From Sipunculus nudus (lineage: Eukaryota > Annelida > Sipuncula > Golfingiida > Sipunculidae): a stretch of DNA of 64,000 nt. This document shows positions 36,534 to 49,789 of the stretch, piece after piece. The stretch is taken from positions 77,154,676 to 77,218,675 of the forward strand of contig CM049316.1 of the NCBI GenBank assembly GCA_026874595.1. Reading direction: 5' to 3'. Numbering within the stretch: the first letter of the stretch is position 1; every line of letters begins with the position of its first letter. A model generated the notes under the pieces. That model saw only the letters and a program-made list of their open reading frames with translations. It did not search any database and had not been told where the DNA came from. The position numbers and the translations under genes were made by a program.

Positions 36534-37622
36534 TGTACATATACCATGTAGACATACACCATGTAGACACATACCGTGTAGACACATACCGTGTGGACAT
36601 ATAGCGTGTGGACAGATACCGTGTAGACACATACCGTGTGGACACATACCGTGTGGACACATACCGTGCGGACATATACCGTGTAGACATATACCGTGTG
36701 GACAGATACCGTGTGGACACATACCGTGTAGACACATACCGTGTAGACATATACCGTGTGGACATATACCGTGTGGACATACACCGTGTGGACATATACC
36801 GTGTAGACATATACCGTGTGGACAGATACCGTGTGGACACATACCGTGTAGACACATACCGTGTAGACATATACCGTGTGGACAGATACCGTGTGGACAT
36901 ACACCGTGTGGACATATACCGTGTAGAGATACCGTGTGGACATATACCGTGTAGACACATACCGTGTGGACATAAACCGTGTGGACACATACCGTGTGGA
37001 CAGATACCGTGTGGACATATACCGTGTGGACATATACCGTGTGGACATATACCGTGTGGACATATACCGTGTGGACATATACCGTGTAGACATATACCGT
37101 GTGGACAGATACCGTGTGGACACATACCGTGTAGACATATACCGTGTAGACATATACCGTGTGGACATACACCGTGTGGACATATACCGTGTAGAGATAC
37201 CGTGTGGACATATACCGTGTAGACATATACCGTGTGGACATATAGCGTGTGGACAGATACCGTGTGGACATATACCGTGTGGACATACACCGTGTGGACA
37301 TATACCGTGTAGAGATACCGTGTGGACATATACCGTGTAGACATATACCGTGTGGACACATACCGTGTGGACACATACCGTGTGGACACATACCGTGTGG
37401 ACATATACCGTGTGGACATATACCGTGTAGACATATACCGTGTGGACATATACCGTGTAGACATATACCGTGTGGACAGATACCGTGTGGACCGTACCGT
37501 GTAGGCATATACCGTGTGGACATATACCGTGTGGACACATACCGTGTGGACATACACCGTGTGGACATATACCGTGTAGAGATACCGTGTGGACATATAC
37601 CGGTTGGACATACACCACGTAG
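36534..37622. repeat. 15-bp satellite open in several frames
   Basis: About 72 copies of 'ccgtgtggacatata' with G/A and A/C variants (gtgta, acaca, agata). The unit is five codons long and has no stop in most frames, so long reading frames occur on both strands (up to 392 codons on the minus strand, reading VYVHT, ICPHG or MSTRY pentapeptides). A few 11-bp units ('gtagagatacc') shift frame. There is no promoter, splice signal or domain, and I do not call a protein. Copy B has a single short stretch at the same place. Confidence 0.9.
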
Positions 37623-37685
37623 ATTACATTTCCTTACCTTTGCAATATAGAAGAAGCGTGCAATAGGGAAGGATTTTAGAAAGGC

Positions 37686-37706
37686 GGGGGGGGGGGGGGG
37701 GGGGGG
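37686..37706 (+). repeat. G21 tract, copy A
   Basis: Twenty-one G residues preceded by 'aaggc'. The paralogous position in copy B has G20 (60967-60986). It could form a G-quadruplex. Confidence 0.95.
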
Positions 37707-38289
37707 AATCTCAGAGCGAGGTCACGAAAAGCTGACGGGGAGAGCTTGGGGGAGGGTGTGCCCTTCTGATGGTGTAGAAATGTTCATGATGTTTAAGCTG
37801 TAGCAATGCAGTTTGGGACAGTTTTTTTAAAAATGGGACAGTGTTTCCAAAATTTAGAAATATATTTAACCAAACATTCAAAATCTTAAGTATTTATTCA
37901 TACAAACACCTGTCTTTAAACGATAGACATTCAGTTTTTTTATTATTATTATTAACTTGGTAATTTAGGTTTGAGATGAGGGAAGACAAGACAAGGTTAC
38001 TAACACGAGTTGTTACTGAATGCCTCTTTGAATAAATATCGGCGTCCCAATATATTTAAACTCATTCGTAAATATAGCTTTTTTATTTTTTATTTAGCTG
38101 AAAAATGTATGTGGGCACTATACTGCTCGTGATTATGTATCTATTAATGACGTGCACCAAATCTTAAAGTCTGTATGTTGTTCCACAGGTTAGATTGAGA
38201 CGCACCAATAAAGTATAAAATGTAAGACGTGTCTTGTTTGTCTTAATACTGGTTGTGACAATCACTGTGAAAGATGTATGGAAGATTAA

Positions 38290-41200
38290 GACTACGGGAA
38301 TGAAAAATAACCCTGAAAATATCTGCAACCCGAAGAAATAACCAAATCTTGATTAGATGATATGACAATACTTGTTGACCAGAAATTAATAATTAATCAC
38401 ATAGCACTGACAGAGCGCGTTTATAAAGTAGGTAGGATTCACTGTCCCCCACCAAACTTCGCCCACTGATAGGAGAAAAAAGATGAGACTACAAATGTTA
38501 AAGCTTTTTATATTCTTGCTCTTCAGTCACAATCACCGCCCTCCAGCACCAACAGAAGCGCAGTCAGACAGACGGACGGACAAGTTGCCGCCTTCATAGC
38601 TGAGATAAGTCATCAAATTTTACATGGTGACATCGATACATGTTTAACTTTTGGACTTTTTTTATTAAATGAATTAGTTTGCTGGGTTTAGACTGACAAG
38701 AATGCTATAATTTCTAAGTTCGAAAAATACAAATTACTAAGGGGTACAAAATGTGGCGGTGTCATCAGTCTATCCAGAAAAATGTGTCAAAGTTTAATCA
38801 ACTTATCAAATTTTTTGCAAAGCAACATATTTAATATTGATAAACATAGGTATCAATTCACTTCGATTTTGGCAAATTTTTATGAATCAATTTATCGCAG
38901 ATTTGTTTCAAATTTAGCAAGAATCGAAGTATTCATGTTGGAATGATAGATAGCCTTTATCTGCACTGGTACAATTCGTGTCCTTTTAACCAGTGGACGG
39001 ACGACGGATAAAGTATTAACACTTTATGTCCGCATGACTGCAAGTCCCTTTATTTATCTTATTCTGTGTAAATAAGATACAAAAAAATTGTCTGCCAGAA
39101 AAAAAGTCCGACTTTTATAACTTCTAAAATTATCATTTTCGACAGACAGCATGTTAGTATTATATGTCTGAATAATGTTAATACAATAAAATTTTTTAAA
39201 TGTTTTCATGAACTGCAAATAAATTAAGCACTGCGGGCATGATTGACAGTAAGCCAGCAAAATGCAGATATTTAACTTCGATCCCTTTGTTCGTTTTATC
39301 GATTGAGGTGGAACATCAATGAACCAAATCTCCACCAGAGGTCGCTATCGCTGCGCTTCGGTGCAGATGATTGTGATTGAATAAGCATGTGGTGGAACGA
39401 CCTCTGGTGGCGGTTGTTTTTAAGCGAGGTATCAACACAGAAATAATACAAAAACATTACAAATTACAAATCAATTATCACGAAGGATACATCGGAACAA
39501 CATTCACAATTTTAATACATAGTGCATACATGGAATTCGCGCTTCAGCAGACAATATTCAAGATCTTGAACAATAGTCAAGTTGATGAAGAATCTTCTTC
39601 GGTTGCACGAAGAAACGAGTGACCTCATTCAGTCAAGCGGCTGAAGAGTGTTCATGTAGGGAAGATTTTTTATCCATATTCTGTGTCAGATTTTATCAGC
39701 TCTTGCAAATACAAAATTCGACAAGGCAACCATTTGTGCCTCAACCTGAAAAGTGGCAATTTACCACAAATAAACTTTCACAACTGTTCTCTCGAGTTAG
39801 TAGTAGCAGAGCAAAATTCAGCATATAAATATGAACTATCGCATTAAAGTATAATTTACCGCTGCGATTACAGCAACACGTGTTGTAGAATAAATCAGCC
39901 AGATTCAGAAGTAGCTGCGCTATGTACCAGAATCAAGGGAATGTACCAGGTACCTGACTTGATGTTTCCCATAGAGCAGACGACGAGAAGCGATCACCAT
40001 GAACCTCGACAAATAAACCTAACCGACTACCCAGTGCAAACATCCCAGCCATGGAGAGTGCCTCGTATTAGTTATAATAACTAGTTGTACAATCCGTGAA
40101 AAATAAATAAAGTTTGTAAAAAAAACTCTACAAATTGACACCAAGCCAACTCTCGTTAAGTGCCAAAGTCATGCAAAGTATACTTGTAATTCACAAAACC
40201 TTGACTTCCCATTAGTTCCATCTGACAAAGGATCACAACTAAGTGAGCAGTTATTAATGATATCAAGCATATCATATTTGTTTAACGGTCCATACATATC
40301 AGCTGTAAATTTGCAAACTATTATCTATATCTAAAATTTAACCAAAAATATAAGTTTTTTCTTTGTCAACAACAGATTTTATACGGGTCATATGTACCAT
40401 TGCTAAAGCGATATTTATTCTCACAGTCGGTCTAAGTTCCACGAAATCTTTACACAAAACCTTTGAAATTACTCACACATCAATAATTCAGTCTTATCTA
40501 AATTATTTAAAAACAACAGGAAATCAGAAATCTCATTAGAACCTCAGAGATTCTGTCTTATGTCTGAACGTTAGGTTTTGGTTTTATCAATAATCCGGTA
40601 TCATTCTTATTGTATAGTAAACTTCATCCTCATTGAAAAATAAACAGTGTCAAAAGCTGGCAATCTACCTATCATTAAAAATATTATTAACAAATGTTAA
40701 TGCACTATATCTGGTAGCTGATTTAGGGGGATTGAAGATGGAACGCCATCTTGTGCAGTGAACATGGCATATTTTGATCATACTTTGAAGACCTTGGGTG
40801 TAAGTAAGAGATGTGCATCATCCTGTACTGGAGGGTATAACCATGGCGATAGAACTCCAACCTGTCGTACAAACTGTTAAACATCAAACAATCTACTTAT
40901 ATAACAATCCACTTGAATCATGATTTTTAAAGGTATATATATTTTTTTTCAAAATAATCCACCCTTCTTGTGGATTATAAGAGATGTGACCCAGGGTGAG
41001 AGAACAAACCCAGAGGTGTACTTTTAAACTTTGTTCTCTGTTTAACCGTTATCCAAAATCTGTTAATATCTAGGTATCATGCAGCCCTTAGAAGAGCCCT
41101 TCCTCAACAATTTGATGAATATGCCTCAGAATTCATTTTAAGCTTGTTTATAGAATCGATATTCACTGTACTCAGAACCACGCGGTCTCCCTGCTTCCAG

Positions 41201-41985
41201 CCATTCTTTTCGTGTTCATCTCATCATGCCATGTTCAGGTTTGTCCAAGGTTTTCCATTTTCGTTTAAGCCTATTTAAATTTTCTAGATGGTATAGTGCT
41301 ATTGGCGGTCAAACGTAAACAGTTAAATAAGTTTTTGTAATATTATTCAAAAGTCGCTTAGTTACAATTAACTTCATCCAGTTTGGACAGCTAGTTTATC
41401 CCGAAATACGCAAGTGTAACTTTATTTTAAAAATTTGAACAGGGTTTAATTTTCATCAGTGCAGATCCCCCGTTTAGGGGGAATGGGCTGAGGAATACAC
41501 ACGCTGAGATTAACTGTTACAGAAAAGTGGTCAATGGCTAAGTTCTTGGTCATCGTCAAATACTAAACTTTAGCTTTTGACCGTCTGTTTGTGGTTCTAT
41601 CAATATGTGATCGATTTATGTTCGATGGCCACTGATATATACTCGTATCATAAGTATACAATAAACCTTTACACATCGGATGAGTCATAATAGATATTAT
41701 ACTGACGTGTTTTAAAAAAAATTGGAATATCCCATTTCTGAAAGATGAGTCACATCAATCATAATGTAGATCACCCATGAATATCACATGGCCAATAGAA
41801 TAGTATTCATTATAACGTTCATGAAGTATTTCAGCTTTCTTCGTATATGTGCCTACATAATGAGCGGTGCTTAGTAAATAAACCTGAAATATATAGAGTG
41901 AGAAAGAACGACAGTAAACTCGAAAAATTACATTTGCTTTACACGAAAAATTATCACAGCGTGTTTGATTGACTTGCAATACAAA
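38290..41985. other. Unique spacer between the duplicated copies
   Basis: I find no exon, no PAN-like or signal exon for copy B, and no transposase. The only feature noted is an inverted pair of CTCF-like boxes near 39.33-39.41 kb. Open frames at 39377-39622 and 39619-39828 have no recognisable content. Confidence 0.55.
39332..39410. promoter_or_regulatory. Inverted pair of CTCF-like boxes
   Basis: CCACCAGAGGTCG (39332-39344) and its exact reverse complement (39398-39410) lie 53 bp apart. Each resembles the CCACNAGRKGGCG part of the CTCF consensus. They sit in the spacer between the two lectin cassettes. The pairing is plain in the sequence; a function is inference. Confidence 0.3.
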
Positions 41986-41989
41986 AGGC

Positions 41990-42800
41990 GCCACTACTCT
42001 TCCAACGCCTTTACGATGCTGTTACCCGCAGTCATCTATAACCTGCACGCACTAAACTTCCGACACCTGTACGATCTAGAGGTTCTAAGCTGCTGTTAGC
42101 CACAGTCATCTTTAACCTGCACACAAAACCCTTCCCAGCCTATACGGATCTAGATGTTCTGAGCTGCTATTAGCCACAGTCATCTTTAATCTTCACACAC
42201 TACCCTCCCACGAATATACGTATCTAGATGGTCTGAACTGCTGTTAGCTACAGTCATCGTTAACCTGCACACACTAAACTTCCAACACCTATACGGATCT
42301 AGAGGGTCTAATCTGAATACTGTTAGCCACAATATTCATTAACCTGTACACACTACTCTTACAACGCCTGTACTGATCTAGAGGGTCTAGGCTGCTGTTA
42401 GTCACAGTCATCTCTAACCTGCACACACTACCCTTCAAACACCTATCTTATTCTGAGGGTCTGAGCTGCTGTTAGTCACAGCAATCGTTAACCTGTACAC
42501 TTAACTTCCAACACCTATACGAATCTAGAAGGTCAAAGTTGCTGTTAGTCACAGTCATCTCTAACGTGCACAAACTACCCTTTCCACGCCGATACGGATC
42601 TAGACGGTCTAAGCTGCTGTTAACCACAGTATTCTTTAACCGGCAGACACTACCCTTCCAACACCTGTACGGATTAAGTGGGTCTAAGCTTCTGTTACCC
42701 GCAGTCATCTTAAACCTGCACACACTACCCTTCCAACACCTATACGGATTTAGAGGGTCTGAGCTGCTGTTAGCCACAGTCATCCATAAACTGCACACAC
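41990..42800 (+). repeat. 74-bp tandem array, about 11 units
   Basis: Unit landmarks 'tgctgttagccacagtcatc', 'aacctgcacacactaccctt' and 'ccaacacctatacggatcta' repeat every 74-75 bp. Frames on both strands (42472-42798, 42539-42838) are repeat translations. It ends just before copy B of the duplication begins. Confidence 0.9.
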
Positions 42801-44240
42801 CTCTCTTCCAACGCAGGTTTTCAAACCCAAATAACTGACAAAGAGAAAAAAATTGAACCGAACGAACACCTTTTGCTTATTGTCTATTACGCCATGAAGG
42901 CTATTGGAATAATCCGGAATTATTTCCAGAAAACAGACAAGATTAGCAATTTGAAATAAAAAAAAGTCTGGGCACAGTCCTTGTTTTATTATCACCAAAT
43001 CAATGCGTGTTGAGGTCCTATCAAATAATTACATTCCTTTTATCACTGGAACGACATATCATTACTAACGGATTTCCCGTAACCCCAACAAGGCCATTTA
43101 CAATATCTCAGGGCTCTTTTAAAAGGGTTGAAAGATTAAAATATACCGGCCGTAGAATTTATCGAGTCACAAATGTGGACACAATAATTAATTACTCGCA
43201 TGGCTTTCTTAGGTGCAGCTAAGATACTATTGTATAAATTGGAAGTTCAACAAAAATAACCCTCAGAACAGCTTTACGAGTTAGTAGGTTGACTAAAACA
43301 TCAGTATTAAGAGACGCACAAACACTCCGACTGTTAAAGATTACATGATAAAATAATCCGTCAACAATAGAATGAAACATGTAAACTCAATAGAAATCTT
43401 AACTAATGAACACAAGCAATCAATAGGCAAAAATAAAAACGTTTCTTCTCTAGACATAATCCTTAAAAATCCTTTGCTGAAAGAGACTAACATCACATCT
43501 ACTTACCAAGCAGCCTTGTTACGTCAGCTTGATTTGACCTTGTATTAATTAATGAGCATATGAACAAATCTACTTACCTTAGCCTTTCATCTGTATCTTC
43601 TCTAAATTTCCACTTATCTTTGAGTCATAGTTGGAAATCACACAGATATCATCTTTATCGTTGCTGAAGGAGCGTCGAGGGCGTAACCCCCGAGTTTCTC
43701 AAATAAGGCACTCGAGCGCCATATTTTCCTTCTTTATAATAATTTACCCTGTTACTTACATCAAAGCAGAACAATAACCTTTGTTTTTAAGGTAACACTT
43801 GTTATTAATTCCCAAAGCAATTATGGATACATTTTCGCCATTTTACGAGGGGACCTGGATTCCTGGAATTTATATGCAAACGCAAATTATATTTGACTCA
43901 ATACATTAAATATGAATATGTAATGCAAACGTTTAAAAAGGGCACGACTTCATGATATAAACTGTCTATGAAGGGCAGTGAAAACACGTCCTTTGGAATA
44001 TTTTTATTGACATAATATGGACCTCATATTTTTTTTAAAATATATGATATCATTCATAAAGTATTAAAAATTAAAATTAATGAACAATGATAATAAAATT
44101 AATTAAATAACATAAAAAAATAGTTGAATTGAACCTTGGCCAGTGTTTATCTACACAGTCGATAGTTTATTAGTTATTGCGTGCGAGATTGATTTAGACC
44201 ATTTTTCTTTTATTTACTAACAAGCCAGAAAACAATTAAA

Positions 44241-45048
44241 GGTAACAGGAACTCTCGGTCCCAGAGACACTCGGCCCGGAGACACTCGGCCCAAGCGACT
44301 CTCGGCCCCAGAGACACTCGGCCCAAGAGACACTCGGCCCCAGAGACAATCGGCCCCTGAGCATTGGGACCTAGCGACACTCGGCCCTGATGTAGATGCA
44401 GTTAAAAATATAAAATTGATTAACAAATCCATTTGCTATAACTGTTTTCAACACATTTCTGCTTTGCACCCTTAAACGTCAATCATTTAGAATTATAACT
44501 ATGCAAAAAAGGTTTTCAAGTAATACCAAGTGTCCAGTCTGAATGTGTCTAACTGAATTGGGAGGAAATTACGATCCCATTTTTAAATAAAGGTCAGTAA
44601 ACAGGTCCAATGGTAATCAGGTCACCTTGCTACCATGGCTTAACGAATTAATTATATACATACATATATTTTTACACAAATTACTATAAAATTAAGAAAA
44701 AGTTTGATAATTAACATTTCAAGAACAATTTAGAGATTAAAATGATGTAACGGTTTAACTTTAGCCAGACATTTAACTAAAATTTCATTGAAATGGGCAA
44801 GGGCGACTCAATATAACTACGGGAACAATTGTGTTAACGGGTTCCCCGGGGCTTGAATCGGACCTGTGGGCCGAGTAATTCTGGGACCAACCGACGGCCT
44901 TAGGGCCGAGTGTCGCTAGGTCCCCATGCTCAGGGGCCGACTGTCTCTGGGGCCGAGTGTCTCTTGGGCCGAGTGTCTCTGGGGCCGAGAGTCGCTTGGG
45001 CCGAGTGTCTCCGGCCGAGTGTCTCTGGGGCCGAGAGTTCTTGTTACC
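44241..45048. mobile_element. Foldback-type element with tandem-repeat arms
   Basis: Left arm 44241-44388 and right arm 44903-45048 are near-identical inverted repeats, beginning and ending with GGTAACA / TGTTACC. Each arm is built of short subrepeats like 'agacactcggcccc'. The central 510 bp is AT-rich and non-coding. Long inverted arms made of subrepeats are the hallmark of Foldback-class elements. No clear target duplication is visible, so an inverted duplication of a minisatellite is the alternative. Confidence 0.6.
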
Positions 45049-46130
45049 TACTTGAATACCTGGTATAGAACACCCCCGGTTTCGGGTTAAGGGCCACAGC
45101 TTGCAGCCACGCTGAAATACGGGCGTCATGTGTGATCCTATCATAAATGATCGATAACAAAATATACCACCGGCTTCACCTTTGACATTTTGAATTCCAC
45201 AGCTTAAAAAATTTCACAGATTTTTTTTCTATTACATGAAAAAAGAAAATCTTCTATTATCGCTCATCTTCGTTTACATTCAAATGCTGTTGTCAGGTCA
45301 CTTAATGACTCTGCCACATCGGATGTTACCAACTTATTTGTACTCCGGTTCTTTAACCTTATCATCCTGGACGGCGGTTGATTAGTTATCAAACGTGCAA
45401 TGTAATCTAAATATTACTTTTGATCTTTACTAATAATCAAGGTATAATAAAATAATATGATTATAACATGCTATATATAGTTTATATTATAGTCCATATA
45501 AGTTTATATCATATTTTATTGTATTTTATTTTTAAAAAATTAATAAAACTATAAAAATGATTTTTTATGAGTGTACGTGTCTGGGTTCTGCGTGTCTCCC
45601 GAGGTAGTTATGGAAAGGGGACCGAGGGTCCAACCCAGGAAGACTTGCGCAGGAAGACTTTACGTGCACTTACCAACTTTAACACCTTGTACCGCCCCGA
45701 CGAATTTTGCCCGGGAAACCTTACCTGTAGGCCAATTTTTTTCTTATATAAATTATAAGCAATTGAAAATATTTGTTTCTCTCTTCAAATATTCTTTACA
45801 TTCATTTTCAAGGGGGAAAAAGTATTCCGTTCATGCGGGAGGAAATTCTCAAACGTAATAATAAAAAATATATAGCCAAGACGCCTGTTAACTACTACTA
45901 TGTTCTTTCCCGATAAAAATAAAGTAAGCCTTTATAAAAATTTGGATCAATAAAGATCTGTAATGTCAAACAAAATATTACATTTATCATTTTTTGAAAT
46001 AATTTAATGCTTAACAATTATGACTAAATATTATTTGGAGACGTTTATTTATTTGAACTGCCATTTTTTTATATTTCCGAAATGCAAATTAGCTAATGTT
46101 AATAAATTTCAAGCCTGGACCACTCCTCTT
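45049..46130. other. No gene seen; boundary repeat at 45074
   Basis: A 38-bp stretch at 45074-45111 recurs inverted at 55850-55887. The rest is AT-rich. A plus-strand frame at 45567-45858 has no recognisable domain. Confidence 0.5.
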
Positions 46131-46149
46131 CTGGATCAGAGGTCCTTTT

Positions 46150-47385
46150 CTTCAGGTCTTCTTATTAGTAATAGTCGATTAGTCACCACAGTTGTTACGT
46201 CACCAATTTACAATTTCCGGGCCCATACGTATACTGTGCTTCTTGGAATCGCCTATGCTATATTACCATGCAATGCACCCGTGGCCCTTACGCTGCCAGT
46301 TTACGGGTACCTACCGGCCACGGTCACACGCAGTCAGTTTTGATATACATATGTTTAAGAATGTAAATGTCTGTGAATGTAAGCAGCAACATCCTATGCC
46401 ACAATTTCCGGGCCCATACGTATACTTTACTTCTTGAAATCGCCTGTGCTATATCACCATGTAATGTACCCGTGGCCCTTACGCAGCAACATCCTATGCC
46501 AAAATTTTTGGGCCCATACGTACGGTATAATTTGCTTCTTGGAATTGCCTGTGCTTTATCAATATTTTATGCACCCGTGGCCCATACGCAGCCAGTTTAC
46601 GGGTACCTGTCGGCCACGGTCACACGCAGTCAGTATTGACGTACATATACATAAAAATGGAAATGTATGTGAATGTAAGCAGGAACCTCCTGTGCCACAA
46701 TGTCCGGGCCACTACGTATATATGTACTTTGCTTCTAGGCAGTGCCTGTGCTGTATCACCATGTAACTCACCCGTGGGGCATGCACAGCCAGTTTACGGG
46801 CATCTAACGGCCACGGTCACAGACCCAACCAGTCAGTATTCGATATATATCTAGGAATTTAAGGGTAATTGTATGTGATGGTGAGCAGCAACCTGATATG
46901 CCAAAATATCAGGGCCCATACGTATTCTTTACTTCTTGGAATCGCCTGTGCTAAATCACCATGTAATGTACCCGTGGCCGTTACACAGCTAGTTTACAGT
47001 TACCTACCGGCCACGGTCACACGCAGTCAGTTTATATATTCATATGTATAAGAATGTAAATGTATGTGAATGTAAGCAGCAACATCCTATGCCACAATTT
47101 CCGGGCCCATACGTATATACTTTGCTTCTTGGAATCGCCTATGCTATATCACCATGTAATGTACCCGTGGCCCTTACGCAGCCACATAACGGGTACCTAC
47201 CGGCCACGGTCACACGCAGTCAGTTTTGATATACACATTTATAAAAATGGAAATGTATGTGAATGTAAGCAGCAACAACCTATGCCACAATTTCCGGGCC
47301 CATACTTATACTTTGCTTCTTGGAATCACCTGTGCTTATCAACCTGTAATGTACCCGTGGCCGTTACACCACATGACGGCATTAA
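46150..47385 (+). repeat. About 190-bp satellite, + array (6-7 units)
   Basis: Units repeat 'tttccgggcccatacgtata', 'cttcttggaatcgcctgtgc', 'accatgtaatgtacccgtgg' and 'ctaccggccacggtcacacg', about 190-200 bp apart with one partial unit near 46490. Each unit has an internal inverted pair CCGTGGCC...GGCCACGG. Frames of 60-110 codons that cross the units are not genes. The same family, inverted, fills 49790-52130. Confidence 0.9.
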
Positions 47386-47604
47386 ACAAACATGAATATG
47401 AATAAGAATGGACTGAGCATGGTTAAAAAAATAGTTGCACATAAAATATTACATTCTTTAATAATTTAACTGGCTTATTACCGTAGATTGTCCCGTACCT
47501 ACACAAATAAAGCCCTTGGTATAATAACAAAATAAAATCGGGATAACTTATAGGCATTATTCTATAAAGTTGAAGACGACTTTATAAAGCCTGATGTCAC
47601 AGGG

Positions 47605-48170
47605 CTGCGACAGCTTTCGAAAAAATTATGAACGGTAAAAAAACTGTCTGAACATTCGTGGCTGTTCTTAATTTCCTCGCGTGATTCGCAAAGTGTTGCT
47701 ACCTTGTCGCAGAAATTCTGTACATGTTGAAAAAAAGTGCGAAAAACAAAATTTCTCTAAAAATATTCGCAGAGGCGTCGCTGTTGTCTCGTACCCTCTC
47801 GAATATGTCTCAGACTATTCTTCCGCGAGTCAGGAAGTGCGAGAACTGCGAGACAACGTATAATATGTGAGGGGTTTGCAACCTATGCAACTACATTGCG
47901 AATATTTGGAGATAAAAATGAGAAACTGATATTCTGGGCGCCGATTGTAGTGCGAATATTTAACAAATGTTAACATGTCTTGTGAACATAGCACGACATT
48001 CGCATAACGGGTATACGAATTAACTCCAGCCAATTTTGGGCAAAACACTATAGTGCGATGTTCGCAAACGTGTCGTAAGTACAATTCAGCGTGATTGCAA
48101 GAAACATTGTCGCTAATTCGCGTATTTTCTCGCAGTTGTTGTGTCTCCAACTAGTCGCAAGCTGTCGCAG
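47605..48170. mobile_element. Possible MITE with CTGCGACAGCTT ends
   Basis: A 566-bp segment bounded by inverted termini: CTGCGACAGCTTTCGA at the left and TCGCAAGCTGTCGCAG at the right (15 of 16 matching). The interior is rich in 'ttcgca' and 'gcgagac' motifs and is non-coding. No target duplication is clear. It lies between the two opposing satellite arrays. Confidence 0.45.
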
Positions 48171-48199
48171 TTCAATAAGATACAACCTTTAATATAAGA

Positions 48200-49780
48200 A
48201 AAACCATATTAAGAATTCTACAATAGATACACAATTAAAATGTGTATGGTGAACAAGACAACACAATTCAACATAATGCCAACATGTTTGGTTTTCAGAC
48301 TAAATGATGACTGATCAGTAATAACATTTTAAATACAGAATGCTCATAAATGGCCAAATTGTAAAAACCCAATATTAAAACGTAAATTTTACCAGTGACT
48401 GGTATGCGTAGTGGGAAAAATCGCTGACGGCGGCGTGAAGATATATGGACAACGCCTTTGTACGGAGAACGGTTACGCATAAATAAAACAGCCCAATTTA
48501 AAACTCTCCAGAAAGATTTATTTTGCAGACAACGGATATTGAATATGCACCTATGAACACCACCAGAAAAGCTTAATTTGACATGGTGAAGGATATGCGT
48601 ATAGTGCTCAAAACATCTACGGTATACGCATATGGATAAATGGAAACAACCTATAATAATTTATAGAGCGGTTTTTGGGATCTATGTGCACCGGTGCAAA
48701 ACCATCGTAAAGTTTATGTGTGTGTGGGTGTGTTTTTTGGGGGGGGGGGTTCCAAAGAAACACATATATAGGCCTATTTAACGCAGCTTGCTCCCTGTAT
48801 ACGGATGCGAGTGCGGCAAAATCGCGCATAAAGAAATACATACTATCCATTGGTGCGATGAAGTACTTAAGTCAATGTGCTGGATGCCATTTTGAAGAGA
48901 TGAAAGACCTAAACCCGAACTGAAAAACTTATTAATTAATAAGCGAAAAACTTATCCGTGTCCGCATCCGTAAAAAATGAGACGTATAACTTAACACTAC
49001 TTTTCCACTAACTACTAACATCCTCACTGGGGCAAACGAATTGAAATACGCTGACGATCTGGACTGACGATTTAGATAACATCAAATTTGAGAAATAGGT
49101 TTTTTTCATATATATGGGCAAATTATGACATATTAAACACTTCTACTACGCACTGTGAATAATCGGTTTACATAACTAGAGGATTACTGAAGTCAAAACC
49201 ACATTTGATCAGTAAGAGCATAAATGTTTAATTTTATATACAGCTATATACAAAACATTTAACAGTACCGGTAGCGCCTTTCCAATAAGTGCGGGTCATG
49301 CATGCGGATTTTTATACTCCAGCAGTGCCCCCATGGCTGTTAATCCACTACAGGGCAGTGGTTTAGCAGCCTTTTGATAGAGGACAGCTGATGTTTTATT
49401 AAAATCTAGACCAAAAGTCTGTCACTCAGTCAAAGTTTAAGAGCTTGCTCCTAAAACTGCCATTTTGGGCCAACATGCAGGGCTTGAACTTTATAGGGCC
49501 TGCTACAAAAACTCCAAGAAACACAAGGCCACTTAAATTCTGAATAACCGACAATCTTTAAGTATTTGAAACCCCCTTGTTGCAATTAATCGGCCAAAAA
49601 AGTGCTTAGAGGTTGCTCTCAACGTTATGATACTGCTTTGGGACCAATATGCAGGGTCTGCGCTGAATAGAGCCTGTTCCCAAAATTATCAAAAACACAG
49701 GGCCACCCAATTTCTGAATAACCGAAAGTCATTAAGTTGGGAATAACCCCTTTTGGCTATATATTATCCCCCAAAAAAAG
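48200..49780. other. No gene seen
   Basis: Spacer between the MITE-like element and the minus-oriented satellite. It has a G11 run near 48738 and scattered 'atacgcat'-type motifs. No supported exon. Confidence 0.55.
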
Positions 49781-49789
49781 CTTAGACTG

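Larger units (their letters stand above)
23110..38287 (+). repeat. Segmental tandem duplication, copy A
   Basis: This block matches 42835-61773 in order: 23160-25160 with 42850-44235; 25252-26950 with 55905-57200 (including the first CTLD exon); the second CTLD exon; 36470-36530 and 37620-37830 with 60760-61100 (including a G21/G20 tract); and 38080-38287 with 61570-61773. Copy A is interrupted by a long inverted repeat (27.7-30.9 kb), a MITE (36.05 kb) and a 15-bp satellite (36.5-37.6 kb) that copy B lacks. Confidence 0.8.

Noticed and set aside
36440-37618. Reading frames of 364-392 codons on the minus strand, and of 134-204 codons on the plus strand
   Set aside because: All are translations of a stop-free 15-bp satellite. 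They overlap in three frames and lack promoter, splice or domain evidence.
38290-42835. A second signal or PAN exon for copy B
   Set aside because: Searched by eye for a Cys-pattern exon or hydrophobic ATG exon with a phase-1 donor; none seen.
42472-42838. Frames of 108 and 99 codons on opposite strands
   Set aside because: They are the 74-75 bp tandem array read through.
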